A stretch of DNA of 64,000 nt from Candidatus Solirubrobacter pratensis (GTDB taxonomy: Bacteria > Actinomycetota > Thermoleophilia > Solirubrobacterales > Solirubrobacteraceae): the NCBI RefSeq assembly GCF_000425945.1, contig NZ_AUEK01000003.1, forward strand, positions 186,001 through 250,000. Reading direction: 5' to 3'. The stretch's first letter is position 1. Every line of letters begins with the position of its first letter. Position numbers and translations under genes: made by a program. Shown piece after piece: positions 24,880 through 33,297 of the stretch. Below the pieces are notes generated by a model. It was not told the DNA's origin. It saw nothing but the letters and a program-made list of their open reading frames with translations, and ran no database searches.

Positions 24880-26673
24880 TCAGCGCCGCAGCGCCGACTC
24901 CGTGCCGCCGAGCGAGCCCGGGCCGGCGTAGGACTTCGGCCCGCGCGTCTTGATCGCCTCGTCCGGCCGCGCGGCCGCGTCGCCGCGACGCGCGATCAGC
25001 ACGCGGACCAGCAGCGCGAACGCGGCCGCGAAGGCGGCGAGCACGAGCGCGCTCCAGAGCCCGTGGCCGCCGGCGACGGCGAGCACGCTCGCCCACGCGA
25101 GGTCAGGCGGCGCGAGGCCGAGCGCGATCGACAGGGAGGCGAGCGCGACCAAGGGCACGGCCAGCCCGGCGAGCGCGGCCGCCGCGCCGGTCCGCAGCCG
25201 CCGGGCGCCGGCCGCCCACGGCCACAGGTGCGCGGCCGGCAGCAGCAGCGCGGCGGCGTACGGGTTCGGCACCCACACCAGCGCGGCCAGCACGCAGATC
25301 GACAGCCCGGTCGCGATCGCGTACCCGTCGGGCGTGCAGGGGCGCGCGAGCGCGCGCCGCGCGACGTACCACGCGACCGCGGCGAAGACGGCGGCGGCGG
25401 CGATCGCCTCGAGCGCGCTCGCGTCGACGGGGTAGACGTCCGGGAGCACCGGGCCGTCGGTCGCAGGCAGCAGGCCGACGGCGCCGAACAGCCGCAGGAT
25501 GATCCACGCGGCGACGACCGGCACCGCCGCCACCGCGAGCCGGCGGAACGCGTGGGTGACCGGTACGCGCCGGCGGCGGGCGCGGAAGAAGGCGTCGAGC
25601 GCGACGAGCAGCGCGGGCAGCAGCAGCGTGGCGATCACGAGCCGCACGGCCCAGTCCGGAAGCACGTTGCGCATCGTCACGATCCCGTGCGGCGCGCCGC
25701 TGAACGCCCGTCCCGCGCGCGGCCCGGCGGCGTCGATCGCGGTGACGGCGCGCAGCACCGCGCGCCCGTAGCGCTCGACATACGAGTCGACCACGGGCTC
25801 GCCGGGATCGGGGCCGCGCTCGCCGGACTGCGAGATCAGCGTCGCGGGCAGGCCCGCGGCGGCGATCGGTCCCTGCTCGGACACGGTCACGCCGAACGCG
25901 CGCCGCACCCACTGCACGATCGCGCGGGGCGCGCCGGGGTCGTTCTTGGTCTCCGCCCGGACGGCCGCCTGCACGGTGCGCTCGAGGCCGAGCGGGACGC
26001 CGCCCGACCCGTCCGGCCACGACACGACCAGCGGCTTGTGCACCTGCTCGCCGCCGACGTCGCCGAGCACGATCACGGCGTCGACCGGCGTCCCCTTGTT
26101 GGCCTCGGCCCATGCGCGCGCGCCCGCGAACCCCGTCTGCGCCCCGGAGGTGGAGACGAGCACGAGTGTCTTGTTGAGCTCGCGCGTCTTGAACACGCGC
26201 GCGAGCTCGAGCAGCGTCGCGGTCGCCGACAGCTCCGCAAGCCCGGGACGCCCGCGTGCGTCGCGATGCGCCAGGACCACGATGCGGCGGCTCGAGAGCC
26301 CGGGGCGCGTGCCGGTGACCGTGACGATGTCGGCCGTCCCGTCCGGCGTGTGCGCGCGCGTGGTCGTGCGCTGGACCTCGAACGCGGAGCGCCTGCCGAG
26401 GTCGTCCGGCACCGCGAAGACGCGCGCGACGCGGTCCGCGAGCCCGTTGTCGCCGGGCGAGCCGGGCGCGCGCGACGGGAAGTCGCGCGCCATCCCGAGC
26501 AGCGACTCGGGCTCCGGCGCCACCTCGTTGCCGTAGGCGCGCTTGCCGCTGAACGCGTCAGCGGGCAGTGGCGACGGGGCCGGGGCCGGGCGGTCCGCGA
26601 GCGCGAACGCGGCGACGAACAGCGCGACCAGCGCCGGCAGGAAGGCGGTCCGGTACACGCGAGCGTCGAGCAC
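24880..26673 (-). CDS. M28-peptidase-like membrane protein with degenerate active site
   Basis: The 597-residue protein has a signal anchor, an M28 aminopeptidase-like extracytoplasmic domain (about 60-310) and seven or eight C-terminal membrane helices. The first metal-ligand region is kept (VVLAHRDARG). The canonical DDNASGxAALLELAR is here LAELSATATLLELAR, so the bridging Asp is lost. The catalytic Glu-Glu of FFGAEEQGLLGS is replaced in STSGAQTGFAGA. It is therefore probably not an active peptidase. M28-fold proteins with many helices include GPAA1 of the eukaryotic GPI transamidase. It is the first gene of an operon with a sortase. Confidence 0.82.
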   Translation of the reverse strand: MLDARVYRTAFLPALVALFVAAFALADRPAPAPSPLPADAFSGKRAYGNEVAPEPESLLGMARDFPSRAPGSPGDNGLADRVARVFAVPDDLGRRSAFEVQRTTTRAHTPDGTADIVTVTGTRPGLSSRRIVVLAHRDARGRPGLAELSATATLLELARVFKTRELNKTLVLVSTSGAQTGFAGARAWAEANKGTPVDAVIVLGDVGGEQVHKPLVVSWPDGSGGVPLGLERTVQAAVRAETKNDPGAPRAIVQWVRRAFGVTVSEQGPIAAAGLPATLISQSGERGPDPGEPVVDSYVERYGRAVLRAVTAIDAAGPRAGRAFSGAPHGIVTMRNVLPDWAVRLVIATLLLPALLVALDAFFRARRRRVPVTHAFRRLAVAAVPVVAAWIILRLFGAVGLLPATDGPVLPDVYPVDASALEAIAAAAVFAAVAWYVARRALARPCTPDGYAIATGLSICVLAALVWVPNPYAAALLLPAAHLWPWAAGARRLRTGAAAALAGLAVPLVALASLSIALGLAPPDLAWASVLAVAGGHGLWSALVLAAFAAAFALLVRVLIARRGDAAARPDEAIKTRGPKSYAGPGSLGGTESALRR

Positions 26674-26700
26674 CGCAGCCGAGGGTACCTTCGGCGCCAC

Positions 26701-26706
26701 TATCCT
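26701..26706 (+). promoter_or_regulatory. -10-like box (TATCCT) for the two-component operon
   Basis: TATCCT lies 15 bases before ATG 26722 in the 48-base divergent gap shared with the M28-like gene. No convincing -35 element is visible. Confidence 0.35.
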
Positions 26707-26721
26707 TGGCGACGGTAGGTC

Positions 26722-27432
26722 ATGGCAGACCGAGCCCCCCGCATCCTGCTCGTAGACGACGAGCAGCCCATTCAGACGCTCCTGTCCTTTCCCCTGCAGC
26801 GCGACGGCTACGAGGTCGTCCACGCGGCAGACGGGCGGGAAGCCCTCGCGCGCTTCTCCGAGCAGGTCTTCGACCTCGTCGTGCTCGACGTGATGCTGCC
26901 GCGGATGGACGGGCTGGAGGTGTGCCGCCGCCTGCGCGCCAAGGGCGAGACGGTGCCGATCATCATGCTGACCGCGAAGTCCGAGGAGATCGACAAGGTC
27001 CTCGGCCTCGAGCTCGGCGCCGACGACTACATCACCAAGCCGTTCTCGATGCGCGAGTTCCGCTCGCGCGTGAAGGCGGCGCTGCGGCGCTCCGGGATGG
27101 CGCGCGCCGACGCCGACGACGAGCGCGCGATCGACGTGCGCGGGCTGCGCATCGATCCCGGCAAGCGCACCGTCTCGCGCAACGGCGACGTCATCGCGAC
27201 GACCTACGTCGAGTTCGAGATCCTCGCCGCGCTGGCGCGCTCGCCGGGCCGCGTCTTCACGCGCGACATGCTGCTCGCGCGGGTGTGGGGCGACTCGGCC
27301 TACCGCGACCCGCGCACGATCGACGTCCACATCCGCCACCTGCGCGAGAAGATCGAGGCGGACCCGAAGGAGCCGGAGTACCTGTTCACGGTGCGCGGCG
27401 TCGGCTACCGGTTCCGGGACGAGGAGACGTGA
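26722..27432 (+). CDS. OmpR/PhoB-family response regulator
   Basis: The 236-residue protein has a receiver domain (LLVDDEQPIQTLL, phosphoacceptor Asp in LVVLDVMLPRMDG, Lys in DDYITKPFS) and a winged-helix DNA-binding domain. The latter carries RDMLLARVWGDSAYRDPRTI, DVHIRHLREKIE and the final VRGVGYRFRDE. It is related to MprA/MtrA-type regulators. It is followed after one base by its kinase. The target genes are unknown, but it is divergent from the M28-like/sortase operon, a natural candidate. Confidence 0.93.
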   Translation: MADRAPRILLVDDEQPIQTLLSFPLQRDGYEVVHAADGREALARFSEQVFDLVVLDVMLPRMDGLEVCRRLRAKGETVPIIMLTAKSEEIDKVLGLELGADDYITKPFSMREFRSRVKAALRRSGMARADADDERAIDVRGLRIDPGKRTVSRNGDVIATTYVEFEILAALARSPGRVFTRDMLLARVWGDSAYRDPRTIDVHIRHLREKIEADPKEPEYLFTVRGVGYRFRDEET

Positions 27433-27433
27433 G

Positions 27434-28924
27434 TTGCCGGGGCTCCGGTCCCTGCGCAACCGCCTCGCGGTCATCTTCGCCCTGATCGTCGCCGGCGCGA
27501 TCGGGACGATCTACCTGTCGGTCACGCCGCGCCTGGAGGCGAGCCTCACCAGCCAGCGGCTCAACGGCCTCGTCGGCGACAGCAAGCGCTATCTGCCCAC
27601 GGTCGCGCGCGTGCTGCCCGCCAACGACCCGCAGCATGTGACCGTCGACGCGAAGGCGCCCAAGGCGATCCGCGAGGAGCAGGCGGCCGAGGGCAAGCGC
27701 CGCGTGGCCCAGAGCAAGCGCAACCGGGACCGGCGCGAGAAGGCGACGCGGCGCGCGGCCGACGCCTCCGGGGCCGAGGTGATCATCTACACCGTCGCGG
27801 CGCTCGGGCCGTTCGCGGTCGCCGACTCCAAGCCCGGTGACGGCGTCAGCCAGAACGACGTGCGCGAGCTCGCGGTGCAGGCGATCAAGACCCACCGCGA
27901 GGTGACGCGGACGGGGCCGACGAGCGCGGGGCGGCAGGTGATGGTCGCCCAGCCGACGTTCGACGAGGAGCACCACGTCACCGGCGCCGCGGTGTTCGCC
28001 GACTCGCTCTCCGACGTGCAGGACAACGTCGGGCTGATCCGCCGCCAGGTGCTGATCTCCGGGGGCATCGCGCTCTTCATCGCCGTGCTCGCCGGCTACC
28101 TCGTCGCGCGGGCGCTGGCCGCGCGCGTGAAGCGGCTCGAGGCCGCCGCGCGCAAGGTCGCCGCCGGCGACTTCTCGCAGCCGATCCGGGCGGACGCCGA
28201 CGACGAGCTCGGGCGCCTCGCGGCGGCGTTCGACGACATGCAGAACCAGCTCGCGCGGCTCGACCGCGCGCGCAAGCAGTTCATCGCGTCGGCGTCGCAC
28301 GAATTGCGCACGCCGATCTTCTCGCTCGGCGGCTTCCTCGAGCTGCTCGCCGACGAGGACCTCGACGAGGAGACGCGGCGCCAGTTCCTGGACCAGATCC
28401 GCGGACAGGTCGACCGCATGCGCAACCTCTCGGTCGAGCTGCTCGACCTCTCGCGCCTGGAGGCGGGCGCGCTGGAGCTTCGGCCGGAGCCGACCGACGT
28501 CGGCCAGCTCGCGCGCGAGGTCGCGGCGGAGTTCACGCCGGCCGCCACGCGCCACCGGTCCGAGGTCACGCTCGACCTGCGGCCGGACCCGATCGAGCTC
28601 GAGTGCGACCCCGAGCGCGTCGCACAGGTCCTGCGCATCCTGCTCGACAACGCGCTGCGCCACACGCCGCCCGGAACCGGCGTTCGCGTCTCGGCCAACC
28701 GCAGCAACGGGCACGTTCGGCTCGAGGTCTCCGATCGGGGCCTCGGGATCAAGCACCAGAACATGCCGCACATCTTCGAGCCGTTCTTCACCTCCAACGA
28801 GGAGGCCCAGGGAGCCGGCCTCGGCCTCGCGATCGCGCGCGAGCTCGCCGACCGCATGCACGGCCGGCTGACGGTGCGCTCGATCCCCGGCGCGACGACG
28901 TTCTCGCTGGTGCTGCCGTCATGA
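27434..28924 (+). CDS. membrane sensor histidine kinase with HAMP domain
   Basis: The 496-residue kinase starts at TTG 27434 with a GGAG site upstream. It has a first membrane helix (RLAVIFALIVAGAIGTIYL), an extracytoplasmic sensor of about 170 residues rich in Lys/Arg, a second helix and a HAMP linker. The H-box is SASHELRTPIFSLGGFLE, the N-box DNALRHTPPG, and the G-boxes DRGLGIKHQNMPHIFEPFF and GAGLGLAIAREL. It pairs with the response regulator directly upstream. The signal is not evident. Confidence 0.93.
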   Translation: MPGLRSLRNRLAVIFALIVAGAIGTIYLSVTPRLEASLTSQRLNGLVGDSKRYLPTVARVLPANDPQHVTVDAKAPKAIREEQAAEGKRRVAQSKRNRDRREKATRRAADASGAEVIIYTVAALGPFAVADSKPGDGVSQNDVRELAVQAIKTHREVTRTGPTSAGRQVMVAQPTFDEEHHVTGAAVFADSLSDVQDNVGLIRRQVLISGGIALFIAVLAGYLVARALAARVKRLEAAARKVAAGDFSQPIRADADDELGRLAAAFDDMQNQLARLDRARKQFIASASHELRTPIFSLGGFLELLADEDLDEETRRQFLDQIRGQVDRMRNLSVELLDLSRLEAGALELRPEPTDVGQLAREVAAEFTPAATRHRSEVTLDLRPDPIELECDPERVAQVLRILLDNALRHTPPGTGVRVSANRSNGHVRLEVSDRGLGIKHQNMPHIFEPFFTSNEEAQGAGLGLAIARELADRMHGRLTVRSIPGATTFSLVLPS

Positions 28925-29040
28925 GGCGGGCGGCGGCGCCGGCCGCCGAGACGTTCCAGCGCTCGACCTACCGCCGCGGCGGCGACGTGATCACGAACGT
29001 CGGCGACCGTCAGGGCGCATCGGCGCGATCCGGCGGCTGA
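28921..29040 (+). CDS. possible 39-residue small protein overlapping the kinase stop
   Basis: ATG 28921 overlaps the kinase stop (ATGA) and opens a 39-codon frame encoding an Ala/Arg/Gly-rich peptide with codons ending mostly in G or C. No family is recognised. The overlap pattern is typical of real coupled genes in this genome, but a frame this short may arise by chance. Confidence 0.3.
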   Translation: MRRAAAPAAETFQRSTYRRGGDVITNVGDRQGASARSGG

Positions 29041-29042
29041 GT

Positions 29043-29048
29043 TAGGCT
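29043..29048 (+). promoter_or_regulatory. -10-like box (TAGGCT) for the trehalose genes
   Basis: TAGGCT ends six bases before GTG 29055, implying that transcription begins at the start codon. No Shine-Dalgarno sequence is present. Confidence 0.4.
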
Positions 29049-29054
29049 CGTCGC

Positions 29055-30284
29055 GTGCTGCAGCCCGTCGTGCTGGCTCACAAGAGCCTCGCCGATTACA
29101 CCCACATCGTCGGCCGCGACCTGATCGAGGAGATCCGCGAGCTCGCCGAGCCGCTGAAGGGGCGGCGCGTCGTCCATCTGTCGGCGACCGCGTTCGGCGG
29201 CGGCGTGTCGGAGATCCTCTACACGCTCGTCCCGCTCATGCGCGACGTCGGGCTCGAGGTGGAGTGGCAGGTGATCTACGGGCGCGAGGAGTTCTTCAAC
29301 TCCACGAAGCTGATGCACAACGCGCTCCAGGGCAACCCGCAGGACCTGACCGAGGAGCAGTGGCACGTCTGGCGCTCCTACAACGAGATGAACGCGCGCG
29401 AGCTCTCGCGCGGGTGGGACGTCTGCGTGGTGCACGACCCGCAGCCGGCCGCGCTGCCGTCGCTCGCCCCGGAGAAGGCGCGCGCGTGGATCTGGCGCTG
29501 CCACATCGACATCTCGACGCCGAACCCGCAGACGCTCGAGCAGCTGCTGCCGTACATCCAGCGCTACCCGGCGTCGCTGTTCCACGTCCAGGGCTACGTC
29601 CCCGACGGCATGAACGGCGGCGTGAACATCGTCCCGCCGGCGATCGACCCGCTGACGCCGAAGAACATGGCGCTCTCGCACGACGACGCGGTCTACGTCT
29701 GCCGCCAGTTCGGGATCGACGTCAACCGCCCGATGATCTGCCAGGTCTCGCGCTTCGACCCGTGGAAGGACCCGCTGGGCGTGATCGACGCCTACCGGAT
29801 CGTGAAGCAGTCGCGTCCCGACGTGCAGCTCGCGCTTGTCGGATCCATGGCATCCGATGACCCGGAAGGGTGGGATTTCTACAACTCGACGCTCGCGCAC
29901 GCGGCCGGCGATGAGGACATCCACATCCTCAACAACTTCAACAACGTGGGCGCGATCGAGGTGAACGCGTTCCAGTCGCTGGCCGACGTGGTGGTGCAGA
30001 AATCCACCCGCGAGGGGTTCGGGCTGACGGTTTCGGAGGCGCTCTGGAAGGGGCGTCCGTTCATCGGCGGCGACGTCGGCGGCATCCCGCTGCAGGTCAC
30101 CGACGGCGTGACCGGCTACCTCGTGCGGTCGGTCGGGGACTGCGCAGCGCGCTGCCTCGCGATCATCGAGGACCCGTCGCTCGGCAGCTCGCTGGGCCGT
30201 CAGGGAAAGGAGCATGTGCGGGCGAACTTCCTCACGCCACGCTACCTTCGTGACTATCTCCGAATCTTCTCCGAGGTCCTCTGA
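29055..30284 (+). CDS. treT: GT4 glycosyltransferase, trehalose synthase TreT-like
   Basis: The 409-residue GT-B enzyme resembles TreT, which joins an NDP-glucose to glucose to make trehalose in one step. Typical segments are VVHLSATAFGGGVSEILYTL (acceptor-side loop), VVHDPQPAALP, AWIWRCHIDIS, QVSRFDPWKDPLGVIDAY and the donor-site KSTREGFGLTVSEALWKGRP. It is followed after one base by an OtsA homologue, so both act on trehalose or a related glucoside. A glucosylglycerate-type product is the main alternative. Confidence 0.85.
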   Translation: MLQPVVLAHKSLADYTHIVGRDLIEEIRELAEPLKGRRVVHLSATAFGGGVSEILYTLVPLMRDVGLEVEWQVIYGREEFFNSTKLMHNALQGNPQDLTEEQWHVWRSYNEMNARELSRGWDVCVVHDPQPAALPSLAPEKARAWIWRCHIDISTPNPQTLEQLLPYIQRYPASLFHVQGYVPDGMNGGVNIVPPAIDPLTPKNMALSHDDAVYVCRQFGIDVNRPMICQVSRFDPWKDPLGVIDAYRIVKQSRPDVQLALVGSMASDDPEGWDFYNSTLAHAAGDEDIHILNNFNNVGAIEVNAFQSLADVVVQKSTREGFGLTVSEALWKGRPFIGGDVGGIPLQVTDGVTGYLVRSVGDCAARCLAIIEDPSLGSSLGRQGKEHVRANFLTPRYLRDYLRIFSEVL

Positions 30285-30285
30285 A

Positions 30286-31749
30286 ATGAGCTCCAACGCG
30301 CCGCTGGTCCTCGTCTCCAATCGAGGGCCGGTGACCTACCAGGAGGACGGCTCGGTCAAACGCGGGACCGGCGGCCTGGTGACCGCGCTGACGGGGTTGG
30401 CCTCCCACCGCGACGCGATCTGGATCGCGTCGGCGATGACCGAGGCGGACACGAAGGTCGCGCGCGACAACGGCGGGCGGCCGTTCGAGGTGGAGGCGCC
30501 GGAGGGCGGCACGTTCCGCGTGCGCTTTGTGGAGTCCGACCCCGAGGCCTACGACGGCTTCTACAACATAATCGCCAATCCGATGCTCTGGTTCATCCAG
30601 CACTACCTGTGGGACCAGAGCAACGCGCCGGACATCCGCACCCACGAGGTGATCGCGTTCGACGACGGCTACCAGCGCGTCAACGCGGACCTGGCCTCGG
30701 CGGTGGTGGAGGAGATCGAGGGGCAGTCCGAGCCGGTCGTGATGGTGCACGACTACCACCTGTACGGGCTCCCGGCGATGGTCCGCGAGGCGCGCCCTGA
30801 CGTCTTCCTGCACCACTTCGTGCACATCCCGTGGACGCAGCCTGACGCCTGGCGCGTGCTCCCGACGCGGATCCGCAACGACATCTACGAGGGCGTGCTG
30901 GCCAACGACATCGTCGGCTTCCATACGCGCTCCTACCAGCGCAACTTCCTGCAGTGCTGCCGCGACCTGATGGATCTCGAGGTCGACTTCAAGGACGGCG
31001 TCGTCCAGTGCGGCGACCGCGAGGTATGGGTGCGGGCATACCCGCTGCCGATCGACTACGAGGCGACTCGCGGCGTGGCCCGCCGGCCGCGCGTGCGCGA
31101 GTTCGAGGAGCGGGTCCTGCGGCGGCGGCGCGAGTACTCGATCCTGCGCGTCGACCGCGCCGACCTGTCCAAGAACGTCCTGCGCGGGTTCACCGCGTTC
31201 GACATCTTCCTCGAGCAGCACCCGGAGTACGCCGAGCGGATCACGTTCACGGCGCAGCTGATGCCGTCGCGGACCGACGTGCCGGAGTACGCGGAGTACC
31301 TGGAGAAGATCGAGGCGCTGGTCGCCGTGGTCAACCACCGGCACGGGACGCCGGACTGGATGCCGATCGACCTCAAGCTGCGCGACGACCTCGACGAGGC
31401 GGTCGCGTCGTACAAGCACTACGACGTGATGATGGTCAACGCGATGTTCGACGGCATGAACCTGGTGGCCAAGGAGGGGCCGCTGGTGAACGAGCGCAAC
31501 GGCGTCTCGATCCTGTCGGAGAACACGGGCGCCCACGAGGAGCTCGGCGAGTTCGCGCTGTCGGTCAACCCGTTCGACGTGCAGGAGCTCGCGGACGCGA
31601 TCTACGACGCGCTGACGATGTCTCCGGAGTCGCGCGCCCGCCGCGCCCGCGGCCTGGAGGAGATCGTCACGTCGCGCGACCCGGGCGACTGGATCGACGA
31701 GCAGATCGCCGACATCCGCGCCAAGGCCGGCACGCCGGCCGGGCACTAG
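30286..31749 (+). CDS. otsA: trehalose-6-phosphate synthase (GT20)
   Basis: The 487-residue enzyme transfers glucose from an NDP-glucose to glucose-6-phosphate. Family motifs are VSNRGPV, GGLVTAL, the catalytic-site VMVHDYHLYGLP, HHFVHIPWTQPDAWRVLPTR, VDRADLSKNVLRGF (Arg and Lys of the phosphate site) and FDGMNLVAKE. The usual RDG of that last motif is FDG here. It is coupled to the TreT-like gene. No OtsB phosphatase lies nearby, so the second step must be encoded elsewhere or not used. Confidence 0.92.
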   Translation: MSSNAPLVLVSNRGPVTYQEDGSVKRGTGGLVTALTGLASHRDAIWIASAMTEADTKVARDNGGRPFEVEAPEGGTFRVRFVESDPEAYDGFYNIIANPMLWFIQHYLWDQSNAPDIRTHEVIAFDDGYQRVNADLASAVVEEIEGQSEPVVMVHDYHLYGLPAMVREARPDVFLHHFVHIPWTQPDAWRVLPTRIRNDIYEGVLANDIVGFHTRSYQRNFLQCCRDLMDLEVDFKDGVVQCGDREVWVRAYPLPIDYEATRGVARRPRVREFEERVLRRRREYSILRVDRADLSKNVLRGFTAFDIFLEQHPEYAERITFTAQLMPSRTDVPEYAEYLEKIEALVAVVNHRHGTPDWMPIDLKLRDDLDEAVASYKHYDVMMVNAMFDGMNLVAKEGPLVNERNGVSILSENTGAHEELGEFALSVNPFDVQELADAIYDALTMSPESRARRARGLEEIVTSRDPGDWIDEQIADIRAKAGTPAGH

Positions 31750-32327
31750 CGCTCGAACGAGAACTCGCCGCCGGCCAGGCCCTGGGGCGCGGGCACGACG
31801 CGCGGCGCGTCCGCGGCCGGCGAGCCGGCGCGGCGCGAGCCGCGACGCGGGGCGTCCCCGCCGCCACGCGGGGCCTTCCCGCCCCGGCGCGGCGCATCGC
31901 CGGGGTCGCCAGTGCCGCCCTGCCGCGAATCGCCGGGCCGCGTCTTCGCGCGGCCCGAGTCGCCCCCGCGCGGCTTCCTACGCCCGGCGCCGGCCCGGCG
32001 CGTCTTCGCCTCGCTCCGGCGATCCGCGCCGCCACGGCGCGGATCGCCGGGCCGCGCCCCTGCGTGCCCCGCGCCCGCCCCGCGCGTCTTCGCCCCGCCC
32101 CCGCGCGTCCGGTCCGGCCGCGGCGCCACGCCTCGGTCCGTCGCCGGGCGTTGCGGATCCGTCTCGCCCCCGCCGGCCCGCTCCAGCGGCCTGGCGGCGT
32201 CCGGCGGCAGGGCCGGGGGCGGCGCGGCCAGGCGGGGCCAGGCGACCGCGGCGGCGAGCAACGCGATCGCCGTGGCCGCGAGGGCGACGTTGCCCCAGCG
32301 GACGCGCCGCACTATGTCGAGCCGCAT
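31746..32327 (-). CDS. membrane-anchored Arg/Gly/Pro-rich repeat protein
   Basis: The 193-residue protein has a short N-terminus, one membrane helix (VALAATAIALLAAAVAWPRL) and then about 150 residues of Arg/Gly/Ala/Pro/Asp low complexity. Units such as KTRRAGAGRRKPRGGDSGR recur. No folded domain is visible. The frame is convincing because the membrane helix and a clean ATG are present and the stop overlaps that of convergent otsA. A basic disordered tail outside the membrane could bind wall polymers or nucleic acid. Confidence 0.6.
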   Translation of the reverse strand: MRLDIVRRVRWGNVALAATAIALLAAAVAWPRLAAPPPALPPDAARPLERAGGGETDPQRPATDRGVAPRPDRTRGGGAKTRGAGAGHAGARPGDPRRGGADRRSEAKTRRAGAGRRKPRGGDSGRAKTRPGDSRQGGTGDPGDAPRRGGKAPRGGGDAPRRGSRRAGSPAADAPRVVPAPQGLAGGEFSFER

Positions 32328-32369
32328 GTTCGTCCTAGCTCGCGGGCCGGGGCGTTCGCCCCACGTTGC

Positions 32370-32375
32370 TACCAT
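32370..32375 (+). promoter_or_regulatory. -10-like box (TACCAT) for rpsF
   Basis: TACCAT ends 11 bases before ATG 32387 in the gap between the divergent Arg-rich protein gene and rpsF. The short distance implies a near-leaderless mRNA. Confidence 0.4.
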
Positions 32376-32386
32376 CCGCGACCGCA

Positions 32387-32758
32387 ATGGCGAGCGGAAC
32401 GCATATCTACGACCTGACCCTGCTGCTCGATCCTGCCGTCGAGGCCGAGCGTCGCGAGCAGATCGTGGCCGACGTCGCCGACCTGATCGATCGCACGGGT
32501 GAGTTCATCGGGCGCCACGACTGGGGCACCCGCCAGACGACCTACGAGGTGCGCAAGCACCCGGAGGCGGACTACCACCTGATCCAGTTCAGGGGTCCGT
32601 CCTCGCTGCTGGAGCAGCTCGATCACAACCTGAAGATCACGGACGGCGTGCTGCGCTTCCGGATCATCAAGCTCCGCCCGGGCACGCCCGAGCCGCCGGA
32701 CCTGCGTCCGTCGGCCACGGCCGTGGTTCCCGAGCCGGAGCCGGTCGAAGCCCAGTAG
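32387..32758 (+). CDS. rpsF: 30S ribosomal protein S6
   Basis: The 123-residue protein has the S6 core (YDLTLLLDPAVEAERREQIV, then GRHDWGTRQTTYEVRKHPEADYHLIQF and DHNLKITDGVLRFRIIKL). A Pro/Glu-rich C-terminal extension of about 28 residues follows. S6 binds S18 on the platform of the 30S subunit. In most bacteria ssb and rpsR follow on the same strand; here a TPR-like gene follows and ssb is reversed. Confidence 0.95.
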   Translation: MASGTHIYDLTLLLDPAVEAERREQIVADVADLIDRTGEFIGRHDWGTRQTTYEVRKHPEADYHLIQFRGPSSLLEQLDHNLKITDGVLRFRIIKLRPGTPEPPDLRPSATAVVPEPEPVEAQ

Positions 32759-32763
32759 CCCCG

Positions 32764-33183
32764 TTGGATCGCAACCCGGTCGTCCAGCTCTGCGCGCAGG
32801 GCATGATGACCGGGGATCCCGCCCTGTTCGAGCAGGCGTGGGACGCCCGCACCGACGACTTCGACGCCTGCGTCGCCGCGCACTACCTCGCGCGACACCA
32901 GCCCGACCCACTCGCCGCCGTGGAGTGGAACCTCCGCGCGCTCGGGCACGCCGACGCCGCGGGACCGGAGCGCGTGCGCGGCTTCTACCCGTCGCTGCAC
33001 CTGAACCTCGCGAAGGCCTACGAGGACACGGGCGACCTCCCGGCCGCGGCACGCCACTACGAGCTCGCCGGCGAGGCGGCGCGTGAGCTGCCCGACGACG
33101 GCTACTCCGCGATGATCCGCCGCGGCGTCAGCAGCGGCCGCGCGCGCGTCGCGGCCGGCGGCGACAGCGCGTCGCGGAACTAG
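32764..33183 (+). CDS. TPR-like protein between rpsF and inverted ssb
   Basis: The 139-residue protein starts at TTG 32764, five bases after rpsF, without its own ribosome site. It is entirely helical, with tetratricopeptide-like pairs such as AWDARTDDFDACVAAHYLAR and YPSLHLNLAKAYEDTGDLPA, then ARHYELAGEAAREL. It probably mediates protein contacts; its partner is unknown. Co-expression with S6 is likely from the spacing. Confidence 0.72.
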   Translation: MDRNPVVQLCAQGMMTGDPALFEQAWDARTDDFDACVAAHYLARHQPDPLAAVEWNLRALGHADAAGPERVRGFYPSLHLNLAKAYEDTGDLPAAARHYELAGEAARELPDDGYSAMIRRGVSSGRARVAAGGDSASRN

Positions 33184-33231
33184 CGCACGCGCCGGTCACG
33201 GCGCCTGCGGCGCGTCCGAGCGCGGCGCGGT

Positions 33232-33288
33232 GCCGGGCGGCTTCGCCGCCCGGCGGGAGCCCGGCGGCCCGGCGGACGAATCCGCCGG
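33232..33288. terminator. two tandem hairpins between convergent genes
   Basis: GCCGGGCGGC-TTC-GCCGCCCGGC (33232-33254, ten perfect pairs) is followed by CCGGCGGA-CGAA-TCCGCCGG (33269-33288, eight perfect pairs). They lie between the TPR-like gene (+) and ssb (-) and can terminate from both sides. No T tracts are present. Confidence 0.65.
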
Positions 33289-33297
33289 CCCGAGCGC

